Shown here one piece after another: positions 12,211-22,409 of a DNA stretch of 64,000 nt. Position numbers and translations under genes: made by a program. Source of the stretch: Aporrectodea caliginosa (lineage: Eukaryota; Annelida; Clitellata; Crassiclitellata; Lumbricidae); assembly GCA_020284085.1 (NCBI GenBank), contig JACEVL010000483.1, positions 620,001 through 684,000 of the forward strand. Reading direction: 5' to 3'. The notes beneath the pieces are model-generated. The model was not told the origin of the DNA. It worked only from the letters and a program-made list of their open reading frames with translations, and made no database searches. Numbering within the stretch: the first letter of the stretch is position 1; each line of letters begins with the position of its first letter.

Positions 12211-12214
12211 ATAT

Positions 12215-12345
12215 CCACCACGGACGATGAATTAGATCATGTTAACACTTCGGCTCTTAAATGTAATCTCAACCTGAACCATTCTAAAGCCAACGAAATT
12301 ATTTTGACCAGACCAAGTGTGAGTATTGAACAAGGCCTTGAAATC
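12215..12345 (+). pseudogene. Short LINE reverse transcriptase fragment
   Basis: The + frame gives ALKCNLNLNHSKANEIILTR, resembling the LINE RT block where a helix ending in L-N..K..E.+ follows the catalytic YxDD segment. Only about 40 codons are recognisable. Confidence 0.45.
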
Positions 12346-12385
12346 TACGTGGCATAAAAATGGTCATATCACTTAATTGTATGTC

Positions 12386-12600
12386 ACATGTTATAGCGCC
12401 CCTTATAGCTTTCTACTCAGAGGCGCTCCCGACTACAGCGCGGACACTGAATCGGAGTTTCACGCCGAAGCGCATGAGCAATTGCGAGTGAAGGACTTGC
12501 CCAGACTTGTTGTACTTACGCCGCGGCTCGAGGTGGATTCGAATCCGCAACCCTCCGTCTGCAACGCACCGAACATACCCCTACACCACCGCGCCCCACA
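12386..12600 (-). repeat. tRNA-derived SINE, unit-2 type
   Basis: The minus strand starts TGGGGCGCGGTGGTGTAGGG, has a B box GGATTCGAATCC, then the CTTCACTCGCAATTGCTC block, and ends with GGAGCGCCTCTGAGTAG and a GGGGCGCTATAAC end, as in the dimeric copies. Confidence 0.85.
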
Positions 12601-12706
12601 ATATATTGGGCGTCGAAATTACTGCAAATAAAAGTTGTCCAAGTACTCCACGCCCATCGTATTTTGATCTCGCGTGGTACACTCGAGGGTCAGGCCAGTG
12701 TTATTT

Positions 12707-13410
12707 CTATTAACTGAAATTGTAACTGAAAAATGTTTGTCAAAAAAGCTCAAAGTGTATAACTGAAGAATTATAAAACGTTAACTTGAAAATGAAACAG
12801 AAGCGTTGTTTCCTTACTTACTTGTGAAACATTGGTTTTTTTTCATTCTTCCTTTTTGAATAGTAATCCTACTCTAGTCTACGGTCAATTTGTCTATTAT
12901 CATTTCGCTTCCGGTTCCTGTTACTGTCGTTGTGTTTTCGTTGATGTACGGTAGGCACTAAACCGGGAAACAGTCGACGACTACGGGAACAATGTTGAAG
13001 CTAAGTATAGCGGTCGAAAAGTAGAAAATGGAGTGTGAGAAGATTTTCTTTATGAAGCGATGTTGTGTTCGCTAATGGTCGGTTAGAAACGCAGTTTCTG
13101 GGGATTTATGCGCATGGAAGTGAAACAGAGCAAGTGTTGATCTGGAACGTCGTGTTTTCCTTAAAGTAAACCGACAATACGTTTAATTGATTTGCTGTGT
13201 AAATATTTCTGGTAACTGTTCGGAATACTTATGGTCGTTAGTCGCGATACATTAAAATAATAACTGAAACTGTAGCTGAAAAATAAAAATACTGTGACTG
13301 AAACTGAAAAATCTGATTGCAGTCATTTGTAACTTTAACTGCAATTTAAAAATCGTAAATAATATAACGTTACCTGAAACTGTAACCGAAAAACCATAAC
13401 TTAAATAACA
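12707..13410. repeat. Degenerate AACTGAAA-type repeats around an unknown insert
   Basis: AACTGAAATTGTAACTGAAA-like units occur at 12707-12790 and again at 13254-13400, separated by about 450 bp of unrelated sequence with no recognised ORF. One low-complexity array split by an insertion is the simplest reading. Confidence 0.4.
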
Positions 13411-13442
13411 TTGGGAAGTGAACCAGGCCACCACTGTTAACC

Positions 13443-13502
13443 GCATGTTTTATGACCAAACCCCCACCATGTCCAGAGTATGGTGGGGTTTGGTCATAAA
13501 AC
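13443..13502. repeat. Long perfect-stem hairpin
   Basis: GTTTTATGACCAAACC... at 13445 is matched by the inverse ...GGTTTGGTCATAAAAC ending at 13502, about 24-bp arms with one extra C in the left arm and a 9-base loop. Confidence 0.9.
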
Positions 13503-13663
13503 AGGAACATGAATCTCTGAGTGCTCTTGTTCACTTAGGCTTTCTATCTAATTCTTTCCCTAATCTTGAGGAACTTTGTAAAGAAAACCGACGATTACCT
13601 TTTCAAAAACATCTTTAATAACCCTGAACATATCCTCCATTACCTACTTCCCTCTTTCAGACA

Positions 13664-13745
13664 TCAGGGGCGGATTAAGGCATGTTCAACATGTTCGGCC
13701 GAACAGGGCCCCCACACTTGAGGGGCCCCCACACATCCAAAAGAA
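13664..13745. repeat. hAT-end-like fragment
   Basis: CAGGGGCGGATTAAGG followed by GGCCGAACAGGGCCCCC and a second GGGGCCCCC block resembles the ends of animal hAT elements. No matching opposite end or 8-bp duplication was found, so this is a fragment or coincidence. Confidence 0.4.
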
Positions 13746-14400
13746 TTTTTTTAAATATTTTATAATTAGCCTATTGTTATTTGTTAAGTCTAATAGTCAA
13801 ATGAGCGAAAAACTCAGAATAAATCAATTCGAAACTGCTCATTTTAATATACCGGTAGGCCTACACAAAAACACAATATTGCACATGTGTGAACCTCTAT
13901 TAAAGTTTCCATATAATTACCAGGCAGATTCATCTCAGACGGAAATGAACTGATTCAGTTTGCTGACCTAGCAGTCATTCGCTCATGAACATACAAATGA
14001 AACATCATCTTTACCGGTTAAGCACAAAAAAGAGACTCAAGGACATCTTTCCAAATGTTGAGATAGCACTGCGAATATATCTTGTTCCCATGGTGACAAA
14101 CTGCAGCAGTGAACTTCGTTTTCAAAACTCAAATTGATCAAAAACAGACTGAGAGCGTCAATGTCAGAAGACATAGTCGTTATAGTTTGACATTGTCGTT
14201 ATAGTTTGACATTGTTGAGCGTCGAAAGTGACATACAATACAGTACAATACTTACAAGCCTACAATACTTAAAAAATTCAGAAGTGCACATTGAAGAGCC
14301 GTAGGTAGACTGGAAGAGGCAAGTTTTAAGTTTAGAGATAATCGAAGACCAATGTCGTTGGATTCTGTCGCATGAACGTGACACCATCGGTTACTTTGAC
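13746..14400. other. No gene recognised
   Basis: AT-rich sequence with short ORFs only. A 20-bp unit TCGTTATAGTTTGACATTG is directly duplicated at 14178-14215. Confidence 0.4.
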
Positions 14401-14629
14401 TGGAAACAACATATCAAAAAAATTTAGCTTGTTGATATGGGCACGATAAGAGGCCGTGCGGTCTGGATGTTGCCCATCTTGAAACGGGTATTAGGCGTTA
14501 AGTATGACCCACTCAAAGCAGCAATTGTCCTCATTTTCACATATATACAAAGGGGTAAGAAAGTAGCTCTGTGTTTAGATTTTGCGATACCAGTGTCCAG
14601 TGCCAAAGTAGCTCTGTGGACGCTGTGGT

Positions 14630-14820
14630 TTAGAGTTTGCGACCTGAAAAACTAGACGTGGTAGCCAAATTTCGATGTCATATGTTAAATCAGCCTCCAA
14701 ACTTGTCCGATGCATTTTAAATATCGCTGATAGTATGAATTGAGAGTTTGCACTTGTGCGTACCTGAAAAACCTGACGTGCTAGCCAAATTCCGATTTCA
14801 TATTTGAAATCAGCCCCCCC
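14630..14820. repeat. Diverged two-copy tandem duplication, about 115 bp
   Basis: GACCTGAAAAACTAGACGTG with the following GTAGCCAAATTTCGATGTCA (from 14641) recurs from about 14761 as TACCTGAAAAACCTGACGTG and CTAGCCAAATTCCGATTTCA. The copies are diverged, indicating an old duplication. Confidence 0.75.
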
Positions 14821-14899
14821 AAATTTAGCTCCGAACAGTTCTAAAGTTTCTAGTAGCAAAACAAAATTATTATTTTGATGCCCAGTGTTATTACTCCTG

Positions 14900-15400
14900 A
14901 CAATGAACAAGTTCGTAACTTATAAGTTCAACCTCCTATCAACCTCCGATCATGCGTTCATTCAGTTTTGCCTACCTCATCTCCATTCTCAGCCTCTTCA
15001 TACCATTCGCAAGTCTCGTGGCTCAAGATCCCTTGAAGACGCACTTCGTGGCTCTCAGCTGTCTTCTCCGCCACCGATGTTTGACGCGCTAACGGTTGAC
15101 GAGCTCTCTGACCTATTCACTAACACCATGAACCAGCTTATCGACACCATGCTACCGCTACGCGAAGTGAAGACTCGCTGCCGACCAGACGTTCGACGGC
15201 GATTGCCACCATATACGTCGTCGCTCTCGCTGCCTAGAGAGACGTTTCCGTCGGACACGGGTTCCGGCCGTCGACTGGCTTGAATCACACAACTTTGTGC
15301 TCCTCACCAGCTCTACCGCCGGAAGGAGGCGGCCTACTGGGAAAACCTTGTCATACGAAACGAGAAAAACCCAAAACGACTATTGTAAGCCTCACCGCGT
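14900..15400 (+). pseudogene. LINE fragment (endonuclease-RT linker)
   Basis: Translations across two frameshifts give STSDHAFIQFCLPHLHSQPL, DELSDLFTNTMNQLIDTMLP, REVKTRCRPDVRRR, RRSRCLERRFRRTRVPAVDW and LYRRKEAAYWENLV. This is the order seen between the endonuclease and RT domains of CR1/L2/Jockey-type LINEs (SDH end of the endonuclease; L...L..D..PL+....RP; RR..ER..R+T; YR.+..YW...+). The catalytic domains themselves are missing. Confidence 0.7.
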
Positions 15401-15479
15401 GTGAGAGTTTACTTCATAATTATCAGACAACAACTTGTGAGCGATTGCTTTATTCTCAACACACATATAACTAGACTCT

Positions 15480-15800
15480 TCCAATACATTGCGATTGGTT
15501 ACCTTTTAAATATAAATTACATTCTAATATAAATTACATACATGAATATAGAAACCAAGCTGGCACTCCTACTAAAACGCAAATAGGTAAGTACATATCT
15601 ATGACATTACCACTTATCTTCTTTTTAAATTTTACAAATTATTCTTTACATAATTTGTAAACTGGTAAACTTATTCATAATAACTAAAATCAAAATAACT
15701 ATATACAAAAATATACACCAACTTAAATCCACTACTCTTAGCTAAACTTTAATACGTTTCCCATAAACCATACACATCAGCCAAACAACTACACCTACAA
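15480..15800. other. No gene recognised
   Basis: AT-rich stretch between a LINE fragment and retroelement debris; no ORF or repeat structure that I can support. Confidence 0.4.
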
Positions 15801-15803
15801 TAA

Positions 15804-16450
15804 TCACAAAACTACCATACTAATCCCCATCATACAAACTGAGCCAATTCCGACATCATCAAATACGCTCAAGTATTGGGATCCTTGTATGTATCCCAAA
15901 CAAACATCCTTCCGCTTAGACAGCTCACCACTCATTGTTTGGGCATCTTTCCAAACATGAAATTCACCACCACTATCACAGTAAAAATTCAAAATTTCAT
16001 CCAACAGAAAAACTTCGCACATGACAATATAACACAAACAAAGTTTCCGTGAATAAACTTCCTTCTGCTTTTCTTCGATCCGAAGCAAACTCTCTAACTT
16101 GTTCTTTCCTTTTACATGTGCCAACCACTTCAAGTCTGACTGTTCCAAAATTATGAACACAACATTGTCGACATTCATGACAATCCCACCAACAACGGGC
16201 ATCAAGTATTGACAATGAACAAAAACATTCCTATAAAGAACATGTCAAGCTATTGATTCTTCTTCTTGACAAACACCAACAGACTTTCCATAGGACCAGT
16301 CGAAGGTTTGACTCTGCCCATGTTGATCAGATCGTCAATACGTCGTTCCACCTCAGTGGCATATGTCATTCTTCACTTGTATCTCATCAATCCTTCCGAA
16401 GTCATCCTCTTCCTTATCTACAACACCACACATGTGGTAATCCATCACCT
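15804..16450 (-). pseudogene. Ty3/gypsy-like pol debris
   Basis: Minus strand near 16370-16260 encodes EVERRIDDLINMGRVKPSTG then PMESLLVFVKKKN, resembling the start of a Ty3/gypsy RT (a +IDDL..MG.I.PS.SP...P.V.V.KK pattern). Downstream, a 133-aa ORF (16205-15804) is not recognised; an alternative frame has a cysteine-rich CWWDCHECRQCC run. Together with the gag-like debris at 17560-18180 this may be one LTR element interrupted by the (ATT)n-flanked LINE fragment, but the RT core is not seen. Confidence 0.35.
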
Positions 16451-16456
16451 TCCTCG

Positions 16457-16458
<2 letters not shown>

Positions 16459-16543
<85 letters not shown>

Positions 16544-16562
16544 ATTATTATTATTATTATTA
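16459..16562. repeat. (ATT)n microsatellite, left flank of LINE fragment
   Basis: About 34 ATT units with one ATAATT interruption. On the minus strand it is an (AAT)n run directly downstream of the LINE fragment at 16600-17345. Confidence 0.97.
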
Positions 16563-16599
16563 ATATAATTGTCATTGTTAAAACACGGTAAGGCTTAGT

Positions 16600-17345
16600 G
16601 TTGTTGAGGTGGCCGCTCCTCAGCGCCGGGCAGACTCGACATGGTGCCCATGGAAGGCAACCGCGTTGAAACGCTGGACCGTAACCGACAGGCGCTGGAG
16701 GATTAATCCTGTCTCTCGGGTGTCCGGATATTTTCGTCAGGCGGCGACCCATCTCGGAGATGAAGGCGAGACCCTCTCTGTTGAGAGGGCCAAGGGTCTC
16801 CAAGGCTACAGGGACGAAGGTGTACCTCCTCTGTAGATATGCGTATTTGGCGTGTTTCCTTGTGGCAACCAACTCCGCCGCCCTTCCAGCCTCGGTCGCC
16901 GTCTCAGGGATGTATGAGGCGGCCAAGGTATCCACCACCGTCGCGTCCCATATCAAGGTACGCCCGTTTCCCCACGGTATCAGGGTCTGGCCTCCTCCCG
17001 TCCGATCTGGTGAGGCCAGACGGCTCCTTAACCGCAGGTGTGCCGGCTCTGTTGAGGCTGCGGTAGATGATATCGTTGACGGCGCAGTGTCTAGCCTGAC
17101 GACCAAACCCAAAATGGCAGGAGAGGCCATGTGAGCCTCTGGACGACACGGAGCACCGCATGCGCACGTGTGTGGCTCGCAAATGGCCAGGCCCAAGCGC
17201 AAACCGGCCGCAGCTCTCACGACCTCGTCGCTCATCCTCAGATCATATGCGGTCAACGGGAGGGCATGTAACCAGTCGGAGGCATGAGGGAACGGCACCG
17301 CTCGTAATCTGGCCTGGTCGTAAGGGTCCTGCAGTGCTCCACTAA
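16600..17345 (-). pseudogene. LINE C-terminal domain with restriction-like endonuclease
   Basis: This is a second, 5'-truncated copy of the C-terminal part of the LINE at 54480-57670. In order the minus strand gives HASDWLHALPLTAYDLRMSD, a CEPHTCACG zinc-binding block, then in a shifted frame RGSHGLSCHFGFGRQARH and EPSGLTRSDGRRPD, then back to GQTLIPWGNGRTLIWDATVV and DTLAASY, and finally QRLSVTVQRFNAV in another frame. Two internal frameshifts and one near the end make it a pseudogene. The RPD...WDAT pattern fits a PD-(D/E)XK-type nuclease core. It is bounded on both sides by (ATT)n. Confidence 0.75.
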
Positions 17346-17347
17346 CG

Positions 17348-17463
<116 letters not shown>

Positions 17464-17559
17464 GGAGTATTTATATAGCGCCCTTCTACGTAATCTACTC
17501 AGAAGCGCACGTTCCACTGAATCCAACAAATCCAAGAACTGTTGTACTGGTTGCTCATA

Positions 17560-18180
17560 AAGCAACACATTACCTACATTAGCTTCCTCACGTTACAACA
17601 AATCTAACAACTCCAAAGACTGCTGTAATGGTTGCTCATCTTGCAACACGTTACCTTACTCACCTATCACTTCTTTATGGCTACATACATTTTCCACGTT
17701 TCAATCTTCTATCTCCACTTCTTCCAGTTCCTCTGTCTCTTTCAATACACAAGCTCTGGCAGACACTTCTCTGGAATGCTTCCTTACACAATCCTTAATT
17801 AAATGCGAATAACTACCGCACGCAAATCAATTTCTCGCATTCTGTTCCTCAAACCCTTTCTTCACGGCCGGTTCCACATACTTGCTTCTATTCAAAATCT
17901 TTTCCTTCGATTTGCCTTTTCACGCAAACCTTACTTAGATGCGAATAACTTCAAAATTCAAAACACCTTATCTCATTCTTCTCCGCAAAACCTTTCTTTA
18001 TCTCTCTGTAACCTTGATACATGTTATCATCGATTGTCCGGGACTTGATAACATGCAAGTCTGCCAAATCAGCAATAGTATTAGACGTTAAACATTCAGT
18101 TCCCTCTTTCATCAAGACAAATTGCAAAGGACCAGGCGACAACGACTCTTTCAATTGATCAGCCACCATCAAGTCACATC
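17560..18180 (-). pseudogene. gag-like relic with broken zinc knuckles
   Basis: The minus frame reads DLMVADQLKESLSPGPLQFV, MKEGTECLTSNTIADLADL, YQGYREIKKGFAEKNEIRCF and SYSHLSKVC. That resembles the end of a SCAN-like capsid region and a CCHC knuckle (C-F-x-C..SYSHL...C) in animal Ty3/gypsy gag proteins, with the second cysteine lost to a stop. A second damaged knuckle may follow. The first 73 codons are open, the rest is stops. Confidence 0.5.
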
Positions 18181-18186
18181 AAGTCA

Positions 18187-18249
18187 CATAGTTTACCAAA
18201 ATCTTCTGCACGTGTATAATTATATACACGTGCACAAGATTTTGGTAAA
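18187..18249. repeat. Long hairpin beside a mariner end
   Basis: TTTACCAAAATCTTCTGCAC at 18190 is matched by GTGCACAAGATTTTGGTAAA ending at 18249 (about 28-bp arms, one mismatch, tiny loop). It lies within 11 bp of the mariner left end. Confidence 0.9.
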
Positions 18250-18299
18250 ATAATATATACACTGTGTCCGAAAAAAAGGGACCCTTTTGGTATTGTATT

Positions 18300-18682
18300 G
18301 TATTGTATCGTATTTGAACACTTGTTATAGCGCCCCAACCAGATTTCCCATTCAGAGGCGCTCCCGACTACTGCGCGAACGCTGAATCGGAGTTTCACGC
18401 CGAAGCGCATGAGCAATTGCGAGTGAAGGACTTGTCCAGGGTCCCTACGCGGCGACTTTGAGGTGGATCCGAACCCGCAACCCTCCAGCTGCAAGGCACC
18501 GAACATACCCCTACACCACCGCGCCCCAGTTGTATTGTGATGTGTTGTATTGTGTGTTGTATTGTACTCCACGTTATAATGCGACCGAGCCACCCGCAGT
18601 AAAGATCAGAGAAATTAATCTCTGATAATCCGACCCGACCGGGAGGCGAACCCGGGGCACCGGCGCGACGAGCGGGCACCAA
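18300..18682 (-). repeat. Dimeric tRNA-derived SINE
   Basis: On the minus strand unit 1 (about 18682-18570) has the B box GGGTTCGCCTCCC and CTTTACTGCGGGTGGCTCGG. An (AATAC)n-like linker follows (18569-18533), then unit 2 starts CTGGGGCGCGGTGGTGTAGG with GGGTTCGGATCC as B box and ends in GGCGCTATAACAAGTGTTC with an (AATAC)n tail. It is inserted 40 bp inside the left end of the mariner element. Confidence 0.9.
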
Positions 18683-18889
18683 TCCTGATATAATTTGCTA
18701 AATACTGGTTAAAGTATGAAAGTTTTTGTTATTTAATAATGACGTCATAATGACGTCATTTTCATCAAAATTCAAGTGTCAAGGACGGCACAAAAATCAT
18801 CTAAAAGTTTCAATACTATTTAAACTGTCATTTATCAATTATAAAGTTTAGTTTAATTTAATTTTTACATTTCAATAATATTAGACTAC

Positions 18890-19210
18890 AAGGCGTGCTC
18901 AAAGTGTCCACCTTCTGCCTCAACACAAGCTTCAAGACGAGCGCGCCACAGGCAGCAGCGATAACCAGCTGATCAAATTCATCCCATGCATTAACAATAC
19001 GCGCACGGAGTTCTTCAATGTCTCTGATCTTTGTCCAGTAAACCTTCTATTGCATTAGTCCCCAAATCTTGTAATCAACGGGATTAAAGTTCGGGCTGTT
19101 TGGCAGTCAAAGATTACGAGGCATGAAATCCAGAGTCTCCTTTGTCTGCAGTTCAACAGTTTCACGAGCTCAGTGAGCTGGAGCGCCATCTTGTTGGAAT
19201 GTGTAATAAT
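18890..19210 (-). pseudogene. mariner-type transposase C-terminal half
   Basis: The minus strand gives QDGAPAH-like QDGAPAH region (TFQQDGAPAHxA as IPTRWRSSSL in a shifted frame), then LLNCRQRRLW, MPRNL, PNSPNFNPVDYKIWGLMQ, VYWTKIRDIEELRARIVNAW, DEFDQLVIAAA and VEAEGGHFEHAL. The NPVDY block carries the third catalytic acid of the DDD/E triad in IS630/Tc1/mariner transposases, and EGGHFEH is the usual C-terminal end. Frameshifts and stops make it inactive. The N-terminal half is missing here. Confidence 0.8.
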
Positions 19211-19533
19211 CCGAATATACCCTGGATAACAAACAACAATTTTTCCGACAGCAAACAATCACGGGGAAAAGTTCCACTTATTTTCCCGCCTGGTTCTGTT
19301 AAATGGATTTTCGTTTTACGACGATCCGACGCACCAATTTTTTGTCATACTTAAATTTTGATGCGAATGACGTCATCATGACGTAATTATTTGATGACAG
19401 GAAATTTTACATTTTAACCATGTTAGCAAATTATGTCAGGATTAAATGGTGTTGGAATTTTAAAAATCGATGAATATTTACTAGTTTATTTTCATGATAA
19501 CAAAAGGGGTCCCTTTTTTTTCCGGACACAGTG

Positions 19534-19592
19534 TGTATATATATATGTGTGTGTGTGTGTGTGTCTGTGTGTGTGTGTGTGTCTGTGTGTGT
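19534..19592. repeat. (TA)n/(TG)n microsatellite
   Basis: A (TG)n tract with TCTG variants starts at the mariner right end. The pattern resembles the one at 8797. Confidence 0.9.
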
Positions 19593-19599
19593 CTTCCAA

Positions 19600-20210
19600 G
19601 CCGGGCAAGCTCTTGACCACGGGTCAAGGGCTTGGAAGACATCGGAAAGTCTCCTGCTCACTTTCCGTGTAATGGAACTTCCTGAAAGCGGATTGAAAGG
19701 GAACACGAGGGAGTTGGAGTCGCGATAGTGAACTAGTAGGAAAGCGACACATTTTTCCAAGAGCAGTTGACGAGAATGGTGTTCTTTCCTTACAGTTATA
19801 TTCAGTCATATTCAGCAGGAAATTTTTCGTGTAATGGAACTTTCTGAAACCGGATTGATATCGAGGGCCAACAGCACAAACCTCGTATGTGGAAAAACGA
19901 AAACTTTTCAGGAAATATATTTCTGATATTGCTAAAAACGTTTTTTTTACACGAATGACTATATGTTTAATAAAAAGTGAGATAGCCAGAATATTTATTT
20001 TGAATCAACAGATGACATTGTAACTGTATAGCAGCAGCAGCTTAATGCAAAGATTAAAAAAGATAACTAAAGTCATATAATACATCTGTGCAGCAGGTTA
20101 CTTTGAGAATCAACAGCGCAAATCTAGCACGTGCAAACACAAGAACATTTCAGAAGATAGAAAAATGCTTTTTGTAACAAGCATGACACTGTTTCATAAA
20201 AAGTTAATTA
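19600..20210. other. No gene recognised
   Basis: Contains a palindrome-like TCCAAGC...GCTTGGA pair (19594-19637) and a repeated GTAATGGAACTT block at 19670 and 19830, indicating an old internal duplication. No coding signal. Confidence 0.35.
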
Positions 20211-20221
20211 TTCAGAATGCA

Positions 20222-20517
20222 TATTAAGCCCCGCCGAGATGGGGGGCAAATGCCCAGGGACCCAGCGACTTTTAGGGGCCCTGGCTGGGCCAGCAATCAA
20301 CTTGTGAAATATATTATAATCAGCTATAAAATGAAGTTTATGATTTTATGCCTTTTAAAATAGAATATTACGGACACGTTGCACAAATAAATATAATTCT
20401 GTAGGGTCGTACTATTGCTATTTCAGTTTGTTTAAAAATTCTCATGAAGTCTAAGGATAGTTAGGGGCCCGAAACTGTTCTGCCTAGGGGCCCCGAATTT
20501 TTGTCGACAGCCCTGTG
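20222..20517. repeat. hAT-derived fragment
   Basis: GCCGAGATGGGGGGCAAATG at the left and the inverted end CAGGGCTGTCGACAAAAATT at the right (20498-20517), with several GGGGCCC blocks, resemble animal hAT ends. No matching 8-bp duplication seen. A hAT transposase relic starts 340 bp downstream. Confidence 0.45.
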
Positions 20518-20854
20518 CAACAAACTGGGGAATACTATCACAAGGAATTAAAATATTGATTAGAGTCTTACTGAAACATTACACTGCCTAGGCTTAATTG
20601 TTAGATGAAATCTGAAGATCAGTGTTTTAACTCAGACTAAACTGTACAAATTGCTTCAACAGAACTGCAATTATCGAGCATTCATTTACTTAAGCTCCCA
20701 CATCTAAGTTGATGCCCTTCAAGTCGAAGACTCTAATCATTAGCAGAAGTGTTCTGCTCGATTTTTGCAATTATCATCTCACACTGACTTATTTTGATTT
20801 TTTGTATGACATTACAAATGTACAGAAATGTGAGAAAAAGAACGTCTTGAAAGA

Positions 20855-21310
20855 ATGCATGACCTTCAATTAGCTTCAACATCTGATATTGAAGATTCAG
20901 CAGACATTAGTGAAACAGAACTGTGTGACGAGTTATTAGCTTTAGCAAGAAGAATTACAGAAAAATCACGCTCCAAAGATACATTAGACATTAAAAAATA
21001 TATATATATATGTGATATATTAGACTATCCATTGCTCTTTTTCAAAATGTGTACGTTGCATTCACGATAACAGTTGCGATAAAAGTTGCGAGTGCAACTA
21101 GAAGCTTCTCGAAGTGCAAACTCGTAAAAACATAGGTCTATATCCGTTCTGTCATATCTCAGGATCATTTGGTTGGTTTAGCTACAATATCTATAGAAAG
21201 AACGATTGCGAAAGAGCTAGATTTGACCGAAACAATTCAGGAGTTTTCTTCTGCAAAAGCAAGAAAAGCATATTTTTCGTTAAATTAACTCTTAGATGCA
21301 AAAACTCTTG
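20855..21310 (+). pseudogene. hAT transposase C-terminal relic (ZMYM/ZBED-like)
   Basis: The + strand gives SETELCDELLALARRITEKS, a degraded middle, then across a frameshift VAFTITVAIKVASATRSFSK, CKLVKT, VISQDHLVGLATISIERTIA and KELDLTETIQEFSSAKARKA. This is the hAT dimerisation domain order (P.....ERSFS.LK..K..LRS.M...RL..LA.ISIE....). The DDE core is not present. It may belong with the hAT-derived fragment at 20222-20517. Confidence 0.75.
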
Positions 21311-21499
21311 ACGCTTTTATAAAATTGCAGTCTTGCCAATTCCAGAAAATCAAGAACTTGTTTTTAAGAAATTATAATAAATTACTAAAAAATATTAATA
21401 ACACATCTTCATCATTCTGATTTATACTTCAACAAGAAACAATTTTTCTCTCTTAGAATATTGAAAACCATTTTAAATAAATAATTGACTGACCAGCAT

Positions 21500-21763
21500 T
21501 TATAAGCAATGGGCGGCTTTTTGTTCTTGCCTATAATAGCCAGTTCTCTCATAAACGTCTATCGCAAGCAGAAGATTCGCAGTATTACCAAAGTAGGCAT
21601 TCCTTTGTACTACTGGATCAGCAATTTCCAACATATCTTTGGACAAGTATCCCGTAGCAGTTGAATGAAGTACTGCACCTGGTTTTATATTAGCGACTGC
21701 ATCAGGGCATATTCTAGCAGCTTTACACCACTGCTGGATCCTTTTTTCATTATATTTATTCAT
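21500..21763 (-). CDS. Unassigned 87-aa ORF
   Basis: The ORF begins MNKYNEKRIQQWCKAARICP and ends with YYRQEQKAAHCL. It has balanced composition with no hydrophobic segment and contains no low-complexity run, unlike most ORFs here. I do not recognise it. The region upstream of its start (21780-21900) is GC-balanced and could be a 5' exon flank. It may be a terminal exon or part of an unrecognised transposon gene. Confidence 0.3.
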   Translation of the reverse strand: MNKYNEKRIQQWCKAARICPDAVANIKPGAVLHSTATGYLSKDMLEIADPVVQRNAYFGNTANLLLAIDVYERTGYYRQEQKAAHCL

Positions 21764-22007
21764 TTTGATAACCAGTTACCTTAGCGCCAATTCAAGAAAC
21801 CTAATCAGGAGCTCTCCCAGCCTCCCAACCAAACCGCGCTCAATTGTCATTATCACGAACGAAAGGGATAATTTCGTCATGTCAGCACGTGTCGGATGCA
21901 CCGTTTAAGGCAACTCCGAAGGAAAGCCAAATACTGGACAAGTAAGTAACTACTAGTTTGTATTGTTTTCGGCTTCTTGGTTGCCATTCTTGAAGTTTTG
22001 TTCGTTT

Positions 22008-22340
22008 ATTCATTCATTCTTCACAGACATTTATATAGCACCCCTTCATGGCTACTACTCAGAAGTGCTCCCGACCTCAGCACCGCTAAAAGGGACAGTT
22101 TTGAGGTTAGAATAGAACGTATCAGAACGGACTTTGGAGAGCAAACGCAACACCATAAGGAGCTCGTTCCAGACCGAGGAGGCCGAGTTCTGCCGACTAG
22201 ATGTACTGTAACAGGCAAAAGGGACAAGAATCACACCTAGCTCAGTTGAACGGAGGCAGCAAGGACCCCATACACCCAAGGTAGGGCAGCAGCGCTCGTG
22301 AATTGAAGGCAAGGCCCAGCAAGCACTGCCAGACCAAAGC
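22008..22340 (-). repeat. SINE-like repeat with (GAAT)n tail
   Basis: (ATTC)n, then TTTATATAGCACCCCTTCAT and CTCAGAAGTGCTCCCGACC. Diverged copy of the 1677-1990 family. ORFs on both strands are incidental. Confidence 0.6.
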
Positions 22341-22409
22341 AGCGATCCTGTACGTCATTCGTTGTTGGAGGGGGAACCAGCATAGCATATCCAGAGACGT
22401 GCCGAATGT

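Larger units (their letters stand above)
18260..19533 (-). mobile_element. Tc1/mariner-type element with nested SINE
   Basis: Left end CACTGTGTCCGAAAAAAAGG and the inverted right end CACTGTGTCCGGAAAAAAAA match over about 30 bp, and TA precedes the left end (18258-18259). The right flank begins TGTA, so the TA there is displaced by 2 bp, possibly by slippage in the adjoining (TG)n. The interior carries the C-terminal part of a transposase on the minus strand and a dimeric SINE (18300-18682). A relative of the same family, keeping the N-terminal half, is at 30232. Confidence 0.85.
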
